DNA from: Jeongeupia sp. HS-3
GTDB taxonomy: Bacteria > Pseudomonadota > Gammaproteobacteria > Burkholderiales > Chitinibacteraceae
DNA: 64,000 nucleotides
Reading direction: 5' to 3'
Assembly (NCBI RefSeq): GCF_015140455.1
Contig: NZ_AP024094.1
Coordinates: 2,604,001-2,668,000, forward strand
Shown here: positions 17,000-27,000 of the stretch, piece by piece
How positions within the stretch are numbered: position 1 is the stretch's first letter
Layout: every line of letters starts with the position of its first letter
The notes under the pieces: generated by a model
The model's input: only the letters and a program-made list of their open reading frames with translations
Database searches by the model: none
What the model was told of the DNA's origin: nothing
Made by a program: the position numbers and the translations under genes

Positions 17000-19207
17000 T
17001 CACCCCTGTTTCACGGTTTTCCGGCGCAGTCGCCTGATCAGCGCAATGATCAGCAGCACCGCGACGCCGCCCAGAATCAGTCGCCACGTCAGCGACAGCT
17101 TCTCCCACAGCGCCTTGGGACCGCTTGCAGTTGCCCCGTCCAGCTCGGCGCCTTGCCGGCTGCCGGTTTGCAGGATAGGACCATCGTTGCCAAGCACGGC
17201 GACATCACCCCGGGTAAAGCGGAACGCCTGGCGGTACACCGGTGCATCCTTGCCCACACTGCGGTACACGACCCCCATCTGGCCATTCACTTCGGCGACT
17301 TCGGCAACGGCCAGCTGATTCAGCGTGGCGAGATCCAGCAGCGGCTTTTTGTCATCGTCATTGATGATCAGGCGGCCGTTGTCGACCGAAGTGAGCGCGG
17401 TGCCTTGGCCGACGGGCACATCCAGTGCGAGAAAAGGAGTATCGATACGCGGCGCCTGACCGGCCGGCACGACCTGCAGTTGCGCTTGCGCCAGCGGGAA
17501 ACCCGCCGCATCGGCGATACGAATCAAGCGCTTGAGCTGCGCCGGTGCGTCGCCAAGCCAGGCGGCCGGCACGATCACCTCGTGCTTTGCGCCGAATGCC
17601 GCGGCAACGCCAATGAAATCGGCCGTCAAACTGCCCTTGGCCAGACGGATATAACTGCCCGGCAAGATGCTGACCGGGTAGCTCGTGGCCGGATCATGGC
17701 AGTGCACGCGGGAGGGCTGGCGCAGGAAGCTGATCTTGAGCTCGTTTCTGGATGCCAGCAGCCGGTTGGGAATATCGGCACGCAGCCACTGTGGCTTGCC
17801 GTCCGCGTTCATCCTGGTCGATCCGATCAGATAATCGTTGAAGAACACCGAAGCCACCGGCGCTTCGCCGGCCAGGTTGGGCGCCGCAGCCAGCTTGAAG
17901 GCCACTTCAGCCGGCAGCTGTCCGTTTGCGGCGACCGCCCCCAGATCAAAACCGATGCTGCGATCGCTACGCGCCAGCACGTCCAGCGTGCCGGCCATCA
18001 CGCCAAACTGGCTCAGCGCGACCGTGTTGGCCAGTCGTGCCGGCTCCGAAGCGGCACGCACAGTCACCCCCTGGCTCAGCGCTACGCTGCGCCACTGGCT
18101 CGTAAAGAGACTGGCCGCCTGCGCACCGGCGGCCTCATCGACCGCAATGACCCGGTTGCCACCCAGCGTCACCAGCCGGGTCGGCGCGCCCTGCGCCAAT
18201 AGCGCCGAGGCGTCCTGCTTCAACCAGTCCGCGTAAACCGGCACCGCATCGGGCGCAGCGGCTTGCACCTGCTGACCCAGCGCATTCAGCGCGGCCTGCA
18301 GCCGCGCGACGAATGCGGCATCACGGATCAGGACGTCGGCGGCAAGCGGTCCGTTCTGCCCGAGGGCAATCAGCGCGCCCAGTTCCGCCTCATTGCCCAA
18401 GCGGTAAGCTGGACCGCCGCTGGCCAGCGCGGCAAAGGCCGGCACACTGCGCAAGCCTTCCGGTACCGATACGCCACTCAAATCGACCGCATCACCAATG
18501 GCCGGCAAGGCCTTGATCGTCACCCGCTTGCCCGCCTGTTCCAGCGCCAGCCCCATACGCCAGGCGGCATCAAACGCAGGTACTTTCAGCGAACGCTGGC
18601 TAACCAGCAGTACCGGCGCAACCGGCATTGCGGTCCAGGCCATGGCGAGATTGCGGATATCGCGAGGATCAAAACTGTAGCTCAGCACCGACGTCGGCGC
18701 GATGCGCAGGATATTGCCCGGCGCCCGCTGATCGGCGCATTCAAGATCCGACAATACCGATGACCAGGACACGCCCAAATGTACGAATCCGCTATTGCGC
18801 GCCAGCCCGGTCAGCGCCAGTTGCTGCGAAGCGTCGCCACGGTCCTCGGTAATCCGGTTCGATACCAGTGGCTCACCATCAACCGAAAACTGCAACAGCG
18901 TGCGGCCGCCGTTGCCGCGCAGGTAATTCGCGCTCAGCTGCAAGCTCGCATCCCTGATCGGTACCGCGGCCGGAACCGGCAGGTACAGATCACGCTGGCT
19001 GTCTCCGCTGAGAATGAGCGGCGAGGTAATGCCGAGGCCGCTCAAACTGATTCGCCGTGTCACCGTTGCATTGTTGCGCCAGTGGCTGAATTGTTCGGCA
19101 ACGGCGCTGGCGGCATGAGCCGGCGCCAAGGCCGGGCCGCCGATGGCACCCAGCGAAAAGATCCCGGCCGCGGTCAGGCCAGCGAAATGAAATTTGAATG
19201 GCGCCAT
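17000..19207 (-). CDS. BcsB-like periplasmic protein (cellulose synthase regulatory subunit family), orphan
   Basis: 735 residues with an N-terminal signal peptide (cleavage near AHA-AS, about residue 33), a long beta-rich periplasmic part and one C-terminal helix (about 709-725) followed by RRLRRKTVKQG. That plan and length equal BcsB, and local patterns such as PLILSGDSQRDLYLPVPA, FNDYLIGSTRMN and LPGSYIRLAKG resemble the repeated BcsB carbohydrate-binding/ferredoxin-like units. No bcsA, bcsZ or bcsC is nearby, so it is not a normal cellulose operon; pyk and then the pel operon follow divergently. Function is inferred from fold-level resemblance only. Confidence 0.55.
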   Translation of the reverse strand: MAPFKFHFAGLTAAGIFSLGAIGGPALAPAHAASAVAEQFSHWRNNATVTRRISLSGLGITSPLILSGDSQRDLYLPVPAAVPIRDASLQLSANYLRGNGGRTLLQFSVDGEPLVSNRITEDRGDASQQLALTGLARNSGFVHLGVSWSSVLSDLECADQRAPGNILRIAPTSVLSYSFDPRDIRNLAMAWTAMPVAPVLLVSQRSLKVPAFDAAWRMGLALEQAGKRVTIKALPAIGDAVDLSGVSVPEGLRSVPAFAALASGGPAYRLGNEAELGALIALGQNGPLAADVLIRDAAFVARLQAALNALGQQVQAAAPDAVPVYADWLKQDASALLAQGAPTRLVTLGGNRVIAVDEAAGAQAASLFTSQWRSVALSQGVTVRAASEPARLANTVALSQFGVMAGTLDVLARSDRSIGFDLGAVAANGQLPAEVAFKLAAAPNLAGEAPVASVFFNDYLIGSTRMNADGKPQWLRADIPNRLLASRNELKISFLRQPSRVHCHDPATSYPVSILPGSYIRLAKGSLTADFIGVAAAFGAKHEVIVPAAWLGDAPAQLKRLIRIADAAGFPLAQAQLQVVPAGQAPRIDTPFLALDVPVGQGTALTSVDNGRLIINDDDKKPLLDLATLNQLAVAEVAEVNGQMGVVYRSVGKDAPVYRQAFRFTRGDVAVLGNDGPILQTGSRQGAELDGATASGPKALWEKLSLTWRLILGGVAVLLIIALIRRLRRKTVKQG

Positions 19208-19681
19208 GATGATGAGCCTAGATGGTTTGTGGGAATCCGGAGCAAGCGCTCACTGCAACCGCCTCGCATAACGGGAGTCCCCTGGCCACGCCGATGATCT
19301 GCGCAGCGGCCTTTAGCACACAGCGACAATGCCCATGACCGGCATTCGCTGAGCCGGGACGGACTTACCGAGCAACCGGATGCATTTGAAAGCCCTTATA
19401 GCCTACAAAGTAATCCCGCAAAAAGCATCAGGCAAACGCCCTTAATAATTACCCGATTTGAGTAAAAAACGGGGATTGCATCGTCAGCAAAATCGCCATA
19501 TGGCGCTCTTTGGAATGGCCTGCGCCACAGCATGAGCACGGGGCCAAAAACGACAGTCACATATGTCAGATCAAAGCACTGTGCCCGCGACGCTGGTAGC
19601 CTTTGCCGCAGTCTGGCCGAATGCACGCCCGCCAGAGGCAGTGCTCGAGCCGATTGCCCGATGATGACAAGGAGTTATGCC
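19208..19681. other. 474-bp divergent intergenic region, BcsB-like / pyk
   Basis: No convincing gene. AT-rich in the middle (about 19386-19470). A possible plus-strand promoter is TTGAAA (19386-19391) with AGTAAT 17 bp further. I looked for a cyclic-di-GMP riboswitch because of the polysaccharide neighbours and found no recognisable conserved core. Confidence 0.4.
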
Positions 19682-21112
19682 ATGCCCCGCGGTACAAAAA
19701 TCGTCGCCACCCTCGGCCCCGCCTCGACCGATCTGGCCGTCCTCGAACAACTGCTCAAGGCCGGCGTCAACACCGTGCGCCTGAACTTCTCGCACGGCAC
19801 CGCCCAGGATCACACCGACCGCGCCAATACCGTGCGCGCGATCGCCGACCGCCTCGGCGTGCCGGTCGCCGTGCTCGCCGACCTGCAAGGCCCGAAGATT
19901 CGCGTCGGCAAGTTCGAGAAGAACAAGATCGAACTCAAGAAGGGCGGGCGTTTCATCCTCGACGCCGCCTGCGAGCTGGGCAACCAGGAGCGCGTGGGTC
20001 TGGATTACAAGGAACTGCCCAACGACGTCGAAACCGGCGCCATCCTCTTGCTCGACGACGGCAAGATCCAGCTCGAAGTGCTCGAAGTGCGCGGCACCGA
20101 GGTCTACACCACCGTCTTGGTCGGCGGCACCTTGTCGAACAACAAGGGCATCAACCGCAAGGGCGGCGGCCTGACCGCGCCGGCGCTGACCGCCAAGGAC
20201 ATGGAAGACATCAAGACCGCCGCCGCACTGAAGGCCGACTACATCGCGGTGTCCTTCCCGAAGAGCGCCGCCGACATGTACATGGCGCGCACGCTGCTGC
20301 GCGCCGCCGGCGGCACCGGCGGGCTGATCGCCAAGATCGAACGCACCGAAGCCATCACCAACCTCGACGAAATCCTCGACGCCTCCGACGGCATCATGGT
20401 CGCGCGGGGCGATCTGGCGGTTGAAGTCGGCGACGCCACGGTGCCGGCGCTGCAGAAAATGATGATCAAGCGCGCCCGTGCCAAGCGCAAGCTGACGATC
20501 ACCGCGACGCAGATGATGGAATCGATGATCTCCAGCCCGGTGCCGACCCGTGCCGAAGTGTCCGACTGCGCCAACGCGGTGCTCGACGGCACCGACGCGG
20601 TGATGCTGTCGGCCGAATCGGCCGCCGGCAAGTATCCGGTCGAGGCGGTCGAGGCGATGGTGCGCACCTGCATCGAGGCCGAGCGTTCGGGCGAATGCCG
20701 CGTCGACAGCGAGCTGAACAGCGCAACGCAGTTCGACCGCGTCGACCAGACCGTCGCGATGGCCGCGCTCTATGCCAGTCGCCACCTGCCGCTGAAAGCG
20801 ATTGTCGCGCTGACCCATTCGGGCACCTCGGCGCTGTGGCTGTCGCGTTACAACAACCACATCCCGATCTACACGTTCACGCTTGAGCTGGATACCTACC
20901 GCAAGCTGGCGCTATATCGCCATGTGCAGCCGATGCTGATCCCCGCAGCAGTCGGTCAGGATCGCGAAGCGCAACTGGCGCATGCACAACTGGCGTTGCT
21001 GCAAGCCAAGGTCGTTGCACCGCGAGACCGGGTTGCGCTGACTTTCGGCTCTCAGCGTGGCGGTATCAACGGCGCAGATAGCCTTCGCATCATCGAGGTA
21101 AGCGGCAAATAA
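19682..21112 (+). CDS. pyk: Pyruvate kinase
   Basis: Converts phosphoenolpyruvate and ADP to pyruvate and ATP. 476 residues. Family motifs: KIVATLGPAS at the N-terminus, NTVRLNFSHG, ADLQGPKIRVG, the active-site signature LIAKIERTEAITNLDEI, DGIMVARGDLAVEVG and TATQMMESMI. The allosteric C-terminal domain is present (IVALTHSGTSALWLSRYNN). Start 19682 (MPRGTKIVA) follows AAGGAG; the open frame upstream has no similarity. Monocistronic by appearance; no clear terminator between it and pelA. Confidence 0.95.
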   Translation: MPRGTKIVATLGPASTDLAVLEQLLKAGVNTVRLNFSHGTAQDHTDRANTVRAIADRLGVPVAVLADLQGPKIRVGKFEKNKIELKKGGRFILDAACELGNQERVGLDYKELPNDVETGAILLLDDGKIQLEVLEVRGTEVYTTVLVGGTLSNNKGINRKGGGLTAPALTAKDMEDIKTAAALKADYIAVSFPKSAADMYMARTLLRAAGGTGGLIAKIERTEAITNLDEILDASDGIMVARGDLAVEVGDATVPALQKMMIKRARAKRKLTITATQMMESMISSPVPTRAEVSDCANAVLDGTDAVMLSAESAAGKYPVEAVEAMVRTCIEAERSGECRVDSELNSATQFDRVDQTVAMAALYASRHLPLKAIVALTHSGTSALWLSRYNNHIPIYTFTLELDTYRKLALYRHVQPMLIPAAVGQDREAQLAHAQLALLQAKVVAPRDRVALTFGSQRGGINGADSLRIIEVSGK

Positions 21113-21133
21113 AGCAGGAGATAGATTACAAGA

Positions 21134-21147
21134 TGTAACAATATTTA
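21134..21147 (-). promoter_or_regulatory. Candidate RstA-type box upstream of pelA
   Basis: On the minus strand TAAATATTGTTACA, which differs at one defined position from the enterobacterial RstA consensus TACATNTNGTTACA. It is flanked by an inverted repeat ATTACAAG (21125-21132) / CTTGTAAT (21157-21164). It lies about 126 bp before the pelA ATG; an RstA-like regulator is encoded just after pelG. Regulation is an inference. Confidence 0.45.
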
Positions 21148-21272
21148 CTGTCTCACCTTGTAATGCAAAGGAAGGTTTGCTTAGCTTCAGCATGGCAAAT
21201 GGGCAGCGATGTCCAACAAGCCCAGTCTTATGAATAGCGACAATTTTATAAATTACCCGCGTTCAAGGTGCC

Positions 21273-24041
21273 ATGCTTCGTCCTTCCTGCACCTATCGTG
21301 TCAGCTGCAACCCTCGTCAGTGGCTAGCCGTGTTTCTCGGTTGGCTGCTGTCTGCAGTCAGCTGCGCCGCGCCGCTTCAGCCCAGCGTCGCCTTCTACTA
21401 CGGCGATGCGCCGCCACTTGACGCCCTCGCCACCTTTGACTGGGTGGTCGTCGAACCCAGCAAGCTGCCGACGCCTCCGGGCCGCGGCGCAACACACTGG
21501 TTTGCCTATGTCAGCCTCGGCGAAATCAGCGCCGACCGACCCTATGCCAAGGCACTGCCCGCTAACTGGGTACTCGGCAAGAATGCCGCCTGGGGCGGCG
21601 TCATCGTCGATCAGAGCCAGGCCGACTGGCCAAAATTCGTTGTCGACAAGATGGTCACGCCACTCTGGCAGCAGGGCTATCGTGGCCTGTTTCTCGATAC
21701 GCTCGACTCCTGGGTCGACCTTGCCAAGGGGCCGGCAGCGCAGCAAGCGCAGGCCGACGGACTGGTTCGGGTCATCAAGGCCATCAAGGCCCGCCACCCC
21801 GACATCCGCCTGATCGCCAACCGGGGCTTCGAGGTCATGCCGCGCATCCATGGCGACCTGAGCGCCGTGGCCTTCGAATCGCTGTATCAGGGCTGGAACG
21901 AAGCCAGGAAGCAGTACCGCAGCGTGAGCGAAGCGGATCGAAGCTGGCTGAAGCAGCAGCTCAAGCCCATCGTCAACGATTACCGACTGCCGGTGATTGC
22001 CATCGACTACGTGGCGCCGGGCCAACGCACCGAGGCACGTCGTGTTGCCGGGCAGATTCGTAAAGACGGTTTCATTCCCTGGGTTACCGATCCCTACCTC
22101 AACACGCTCGGCGTTGGCCTGCGCGAGGTCGAGCCGCGCAAAGTACTGTTTCTCTACGACGGCCAGCGCTTCCCGACACCGATGCGCTCCGATCTGCTGG
22201 CGCTGCTGACACCGCTCAACTACCTCGGACTGACGCCGGAATTCGTCGATATACACGGCCCCCTGCCTGGCGGCGCCTTGACTGGCCGTTATGCCGGTAT
22301 CGTCAGCTGGCTGGATGGCGTGATGCTCCCTGCCGCCGCGCAAGGCTGGCTGCGCCGGGCCATCGACGATGGCTTGCCTTGGGTCACTTTTGCCGGCCTT
22401 GGCGTTGAAACCCGCGGTGAATGGGCCCGGCGCCTGGGGCTGATCGACGATGGCAAGCCCGAAGTACCGGCGCGCAAGATCGTGGCGCAATCGCCGCTTT
22501 ACGGCTTCGAGATTGCCCCGCGCCCCCAGCGTGACGGCTTTCGTGGGCTCACCCTCAAGCAGGGAGAGCCGCTGCTCAGCCTGGCCGACGCCAATGGCCG
22601 ACGCTTCGATGCCGCGGCAATTACGCCTTGGGGCGGCTACGCGCTCGATCCGTATTTCCGCAGCGAGATGCCCGATCACAGCAATCGCTGGCAACTGGAT
22701 CCGGTGACCTTCTTCCAGCGTGCACTACGCTTGCCGCCCGGGCCCATTGCCGATGTCACCACCGAAAATGGCCGCCGGGTATTCCTGATGCATCTGGACG
22801 GCGATGGCTTCGTATCGCGAGCCGAAATGCCGGGCCGAGCATTCGCGGGCGAAGTGATGCTCAAGGAAGTGCTGAAAAAATACGGACTACCGGCGACCGT
22901 GTCAGTGATCGAGGGCGAAATCAGCCCGAGTGGCTTGCACCCAAAGGATTCGGCTGCAGCCGAGGCCATTGCCCGGCAGATTTTTGCGTTGCCGAATGTC
23001 GAAATCGCCAGCCATTCCTACTCGCACCCATTCGAATGGGCCAAGGCCGGCACCGATCCGGCCGACGACACCAGCGGTAACTACCACCTTGAAATACCCG
23101 GCTATACCTTCGACCTGAAGCGCGAAATCGCCGGCTCGATCGATTACACCAACCACCGGCTCGCGCCACCAGGCAAGCGGACCAAGGTGTTCCTCTGGAC
23201 CGGTGACTGCAAGCCCATGCCCGATGCCGTAGCGCAGACCCGCCAGGCCGGTGTGCTCAATATGAATGGTGGGGATACTGTCATCACCAAGCGCCTGCCC
23301 TCAATGACGGCCATTGCACCGGTCGGCCTGCCCTTTGGTGGCGAGCTGCAGATCTTTGCGCCAAACCAGAACGAAAACGTTTACACCAATGACTGGACCG
23401 GGCCGTTCTATGGCTACCGCCGCGTGCTCGAAACCTTTGAGCTCACCGACGGGGTACGGCGCTTCAAGCCGATCAACGTCTATCTGCATTTCTACGCCGC
23501 ATCCAAGCGCGCCTCGCTTGATGCCGTGCAGCAAGTGATTGCCTGGACATTGCGCCAGCCGATCAATCCGCTATACGCCTCGCAATATATCGAACGCGCC
23601 AACGCATTTTTTTCCGCCACCATCGCACGCGACGACAAAGGCTTTGCCATTCACGCCGGCGCGCTACGCACGGTGCGGATTCCGGCGGAACTCGGCTACC
23701 CCGACCTTGCCGCCAGCCGCAACATCGCCGGCTTCAGCGAGCACGGCAACGAGCGTTACGTGCACCTGGCGGACGACAACGCTTATCTCGCACTGCAAGC
23801 CAGCGCGCCCACCCAGCCCTATCTCGCCGATGCCAGCGGCGTACTGAAAAAGTGGCAAGCCGGGCCGGACAAGCTCAGCTTTACCCTTGATTCCACCCGC
23901 CCGCTGACCTTCGCCTTGGCCAACGCCGCGCGTTGCAGCGTGCGTGCCGACGATGTCGTCCTCAGCCCGCGAAACGAGGCTACCCTGCAACGCTATTCCC
24001 TGAGCCGCCATGCCGCCCAGATCGATATCAGCTGCCGTTGA
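21273..24041 (+). CDS. pelA: PelA: Pel polysaccharide hydrolase and deacetylase
   Basis: Periplasmic dual enzyme that trims and partly deacetylates the Pel polymer. 922 residues: signal peptide (about 1-32), an N-terminal glycoside-hydrolase barrel (about 36-280; RGLFLDTLDSW, and AFESLYQGW with the likely acidic residue near 200), a middle reductase-like domain, and a polysaccharide deacetylase domain with LMHLDGDGFVSRAE (metal Asp, near 507) and ASHSYSHPFEW (two metal His, near 579). The size is close to the Pseudomonas protein. Start follows AAGGTG. Its 3' end overlaps pelB by 32 bp. Confidence 0.93.
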   Translation: MLRPSCTYRVSCNPRQWLAVFLGWLLSAVSCAAPLQPSVAFYYGDAPPLDALATFDWVVVEPSKLPTPPGRGATHWFAYVSLGEISADRPYAKALPANWVLGKNAAWGGVIVDQSQADWPKFVVDKMVTPLWQQGYRGLFLDTLDSWVDLAKGPAAQQAQADGLVRVIKAIKARHPDIRLIANRGFEVMPRIHGDLSAVAFESLYQGWNEARKQYRSVSEADRSWLKQQLKPIVNDYRLPVIAIDYVAPGQRTEARRVAGQIRKDGFIPWVTDPYLNTLGVGLREVEPRKVLFLYDGQRFPTPMRSDLLALLTPLNYLGLTPEFVDIHGPLPGGALTGRYAGIVSWLDGVMLPAAAQGWLRRAIDDGLPWVTFAGLGVETRGEWARRLGLIDDGKPEVPARKIVAQSPLYGFEIAPRPQRDGFRGLTLKQGEPLLSLADANGRRFDAAAITPWGGYALDPYFRSEMPDHSNRWQLDPVTFFQRALRLPPGPIADVTTENGRRVFLMHLDGDGFVSRAEMPGRAFAGEVMLKEVLKKYGLPATVSVIEGEISPSGLHPKDSAAAEAIARQIFALPNVEIASHSYSHPFEWAKAGTDPADDTSGNYHLEIPGYTFDLKREIAGSIDYTNHRLAPPGKRTKVFLWTGDCKPMPDAVAQTRQAGVLNMNGGDTVITKRLPSMTAIAPVGLPFGGELQIFAPNQNENVYTNDWTGPFYGYRRVLETFELTDGVRRFKPINVYLHFYAASKRASLDAVQQVIAWTLRQPINPLYASQYIERANAFFSATIARDDKGFAIHAGALRTVRIPAELGYPDLAASRNIAGFSEHGNERYVHLADDNAYLALQASAPTQPYLADASGVLKKWQAGPDKLSFTLDSTRPLTFALANAARCSVRADDVVLSPRNEATLQRYSLSRHAAQIDISCR

Positions 24042-27000
24042 GCCGCCAGCGCGCGCACGCCTCGTCGCCCCCTGGGCGATGATCGTGCTGATCGCGGTCA
24101 CGGCGGGCGGCCTCTATCTGTTGCGCACCAACGACTCGGCGCTGGGCAAGCTTGCCGCAAGGCGCGGCAACGATGCGGTATCGGTCGACTATTTGCGCGC
24201 ACTGCTACAAACACATCCTCAGGACGATCAGGTGCGCCGGGCCCTGTTTGACGGCTATATGCTGCAGCAGCGCTATAGCGATGCCGAGGCCCTGCTGCCC
24301 GCCTGGGAACGCAGCAGCGCCCTTGAGCACCGACGTGAAAGCCGGCAAAAACATCTCGCCATTGCCGAAGCCCGCACCACAGCACTCCCGCCGGGGCCGA
24401 TGCGCGATACCAATCTGGCGCAGCTGCGCATCCTGCTGGGCCAAATCGCCGAGGACGCGCAGCCGGGCGAAACCGACGGGCTGATTGACAAGCTGCGCCG
24501 CTATGCACCGGAGCGGCTACCGGCCCTGTACCAGAGGCTGGCCGTACAGGATCAGGCGCGTGCGCCGTACTGGCATGAGTCGGCGGCCCGCTTCGCCCTC
24601 GCCCACAGTCGTTATCGCGATGCGGCAACAAGCTATTTCGCCGCACAGGCGGCAAGCCGGTCGCCGGACAACCGCAAACGCTTTTTTCTGGCCGGCGTAG
24701 CCGCGTTGCGATCGGGCAATCTGCTCGCCGAAGCGCTGGCGGCGGCCGATACCCACGGCGCCGAGCTGCTGGGGGATCGCGACGTGCTGCTCACGCTCAC
24801 GCGGTTGGCGCGCGCCGCCGGCGACAGCAACGCCGCCGACAAATACGCCAGACGACTGGTGCGGATGGCCTGGCTGGATGCCCAAGCGGCAAGGCTACTG
24901 CTGACCGCCCCCGGCGCCCTGCCGCCGGCGGCCTGGCGAGGCATGACGCCGGTACGGGTCAGTACCGCCCCCAATGCCGCGTTCGACGCCGAATCCTTCC
25001 AGCTGGCATTCGATGTCTTCGTTGCCAACCGCAAGCTCGACGATGCCCTCGCCGTTGCCACCGCAGCGCTGAAGGCCCTGCCCGACGACAAGGGCTGGCT
25101 CAAGCGCTATGCGCAGGTGGCCGAATGGAGCGGCCATCCGCAGGAGGCGCTGACCGCGTGGCGCAAGCTGGCAACCCGTGCCGATGATCAGGATGCCTGG
25201 CAAGCCATTTTTCGCCTCGCTCCCGGCCTGCTCGACGATGAAGCGCTGTTGCTGGCCAAGGAGCGCGAAGCGCGCCGGCGCCCGCTGTCCGGGCCCGAGC
25301 TTGATCAACTGAGCTCGCTGTACGAGCGCTTGGCGCGTCCCGAAGCCGGCATCCGCTTTCTTGAGGCGCAGTTTCAAACCCGTCCCGAGCCTGGCCTGCT
25401 CGAACGCGCCGCCCTTTTGCGCCAACGCAGCGGCGATGATGCCGGCGCGATCGGCAACTACCAAACGCTGCTGGCCCGTTTCGGCCAGCGGGTGAGCTGG
25501 GCCAGAACGCTCGCCGCACTGCGTTACAGCCGTGGCGATGTCGAAGGTGCTTATCGTGCATTGGCCGACGCCCGCAGCGTCGCCACCGATGCCGACGGCG
25601 ACTACTGGCGCCTGCTCGGCGATCTGGCATGGCAACTACAGCACGATGATGTCGCACGCCAGGCTTACCAGCACCTTCCGGGCGCGGCGCAATGGCAAGC
25701 GGTCGATGCCAGCCGGCTGCTGGCTCTGCTGCCCGAGAACGATGTCACCGCACGCCGGGCCGTGGCCGAAACCGCATGGCTGCGCTTCAACGATCCACGT
25801 TATCTGAACCAGATCCTGGCGATTGATCTGGACCGGGACGATCGCGAAGCGATCCGGCTGCGGCTGGCCGGATTGACCGCCGCCCAGCGCAAAAAACTGG
25901 GAACGGATACCGATTTTCTGCTCCTCCGGGCTCGTTACAGCCAGCAAGGCAAGCAGTTCGCGGCGGCACGCGCCGATTACAACGCAGCGCTGGCGCTCAA
26001 CCCGGCACTGGCCAGCGCGCACGTGGGTCTGGTCTGGCTGCTGATCGAGCAAGCCGATGCCAATGCGCTGGCTGGCCTGCTGCCCCGACTGGAACCCGCC
26101 GCGGCAAATGATCCGGTGCTGGCCGAAGCAGTCGCAGCCGGTTGGCAAGCGCTGGGGAAAATCAATCAGGCGCTGGCATGGCAGCGCCGCTTGCTGCCGG
26201 GGCGCGAGAACGATTTCGTCTGGCTGCTGAACTACGCCGACCTGACCGAACAGGCCGGCAACCCCGATCTGGCATGGCGGATTCGCCGTCATGCCCTGCA
26301 ACGCCGTCCGGCCAGACCCGAGGGCAATCTCGACACCCTGCTGGCCGCGTTGCGCACGACACTGATGTTCGAACGGCCGGATGCCGCCGAGCGCACGCTG
26401 TTTGCCGCGCTGCTCGCCCAAGCGCCCGCCAGCCGCCAGGACGCGGCGGTCGACGAACTCGCCTACACCTGGCTGGCCAGCCGCGATGACGATGCCCGCG
26501 CGCGCTACTGGTACTGGCGCCGACATGCCCGCAAGCTAGCCGATCCTCATTATCTGCTTCGGCAAAGCGCCCTGCTGCGTGGCGACGAAGCCGCCATTGC
26601 ACAGGCCCTCGAACGCGACGGCATCGCCACCCAACCCGCCGACGCAACACTGCTGGCGAAGGCTGCCGGACAGAAATCGCTGACAAGTTCGCTGGCGCAC
26701 GCCTCCGCCGAAGGCGCGCCCGACAACGATGGCCTGCATCTGGCGCTCGAAACCGAGCTGATCATGGACAGGCCAAACCGTATCACCGTGCAGGTCGACC
26801 GGCTGCTGCAGGATACGCTCAAGGGCACGCGCACCATCGTCGGCACACGGCTTGCGCTGACGCCGACGTTGCGAGTGACCATGCAGCTCGCCGAAACGCC
26901 CTATACCTATTCGCCCAGCGGCTATCGCCAGAACAACGGGCTGCTGGTGCTGACGCTGTCCGACATCGGCGGAGCGGAAAGCAATGCCGGCGATGCACGC

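Noticed and set aside
19208..19681. Cyclic-di-GMP riboswitch or small membrane protein gene in the gap before pyk
   Set aside because: No GEMM-like conserved core found on either strand, and the one 76-codon minus-strand frame has no start signal or recognisable sequence.
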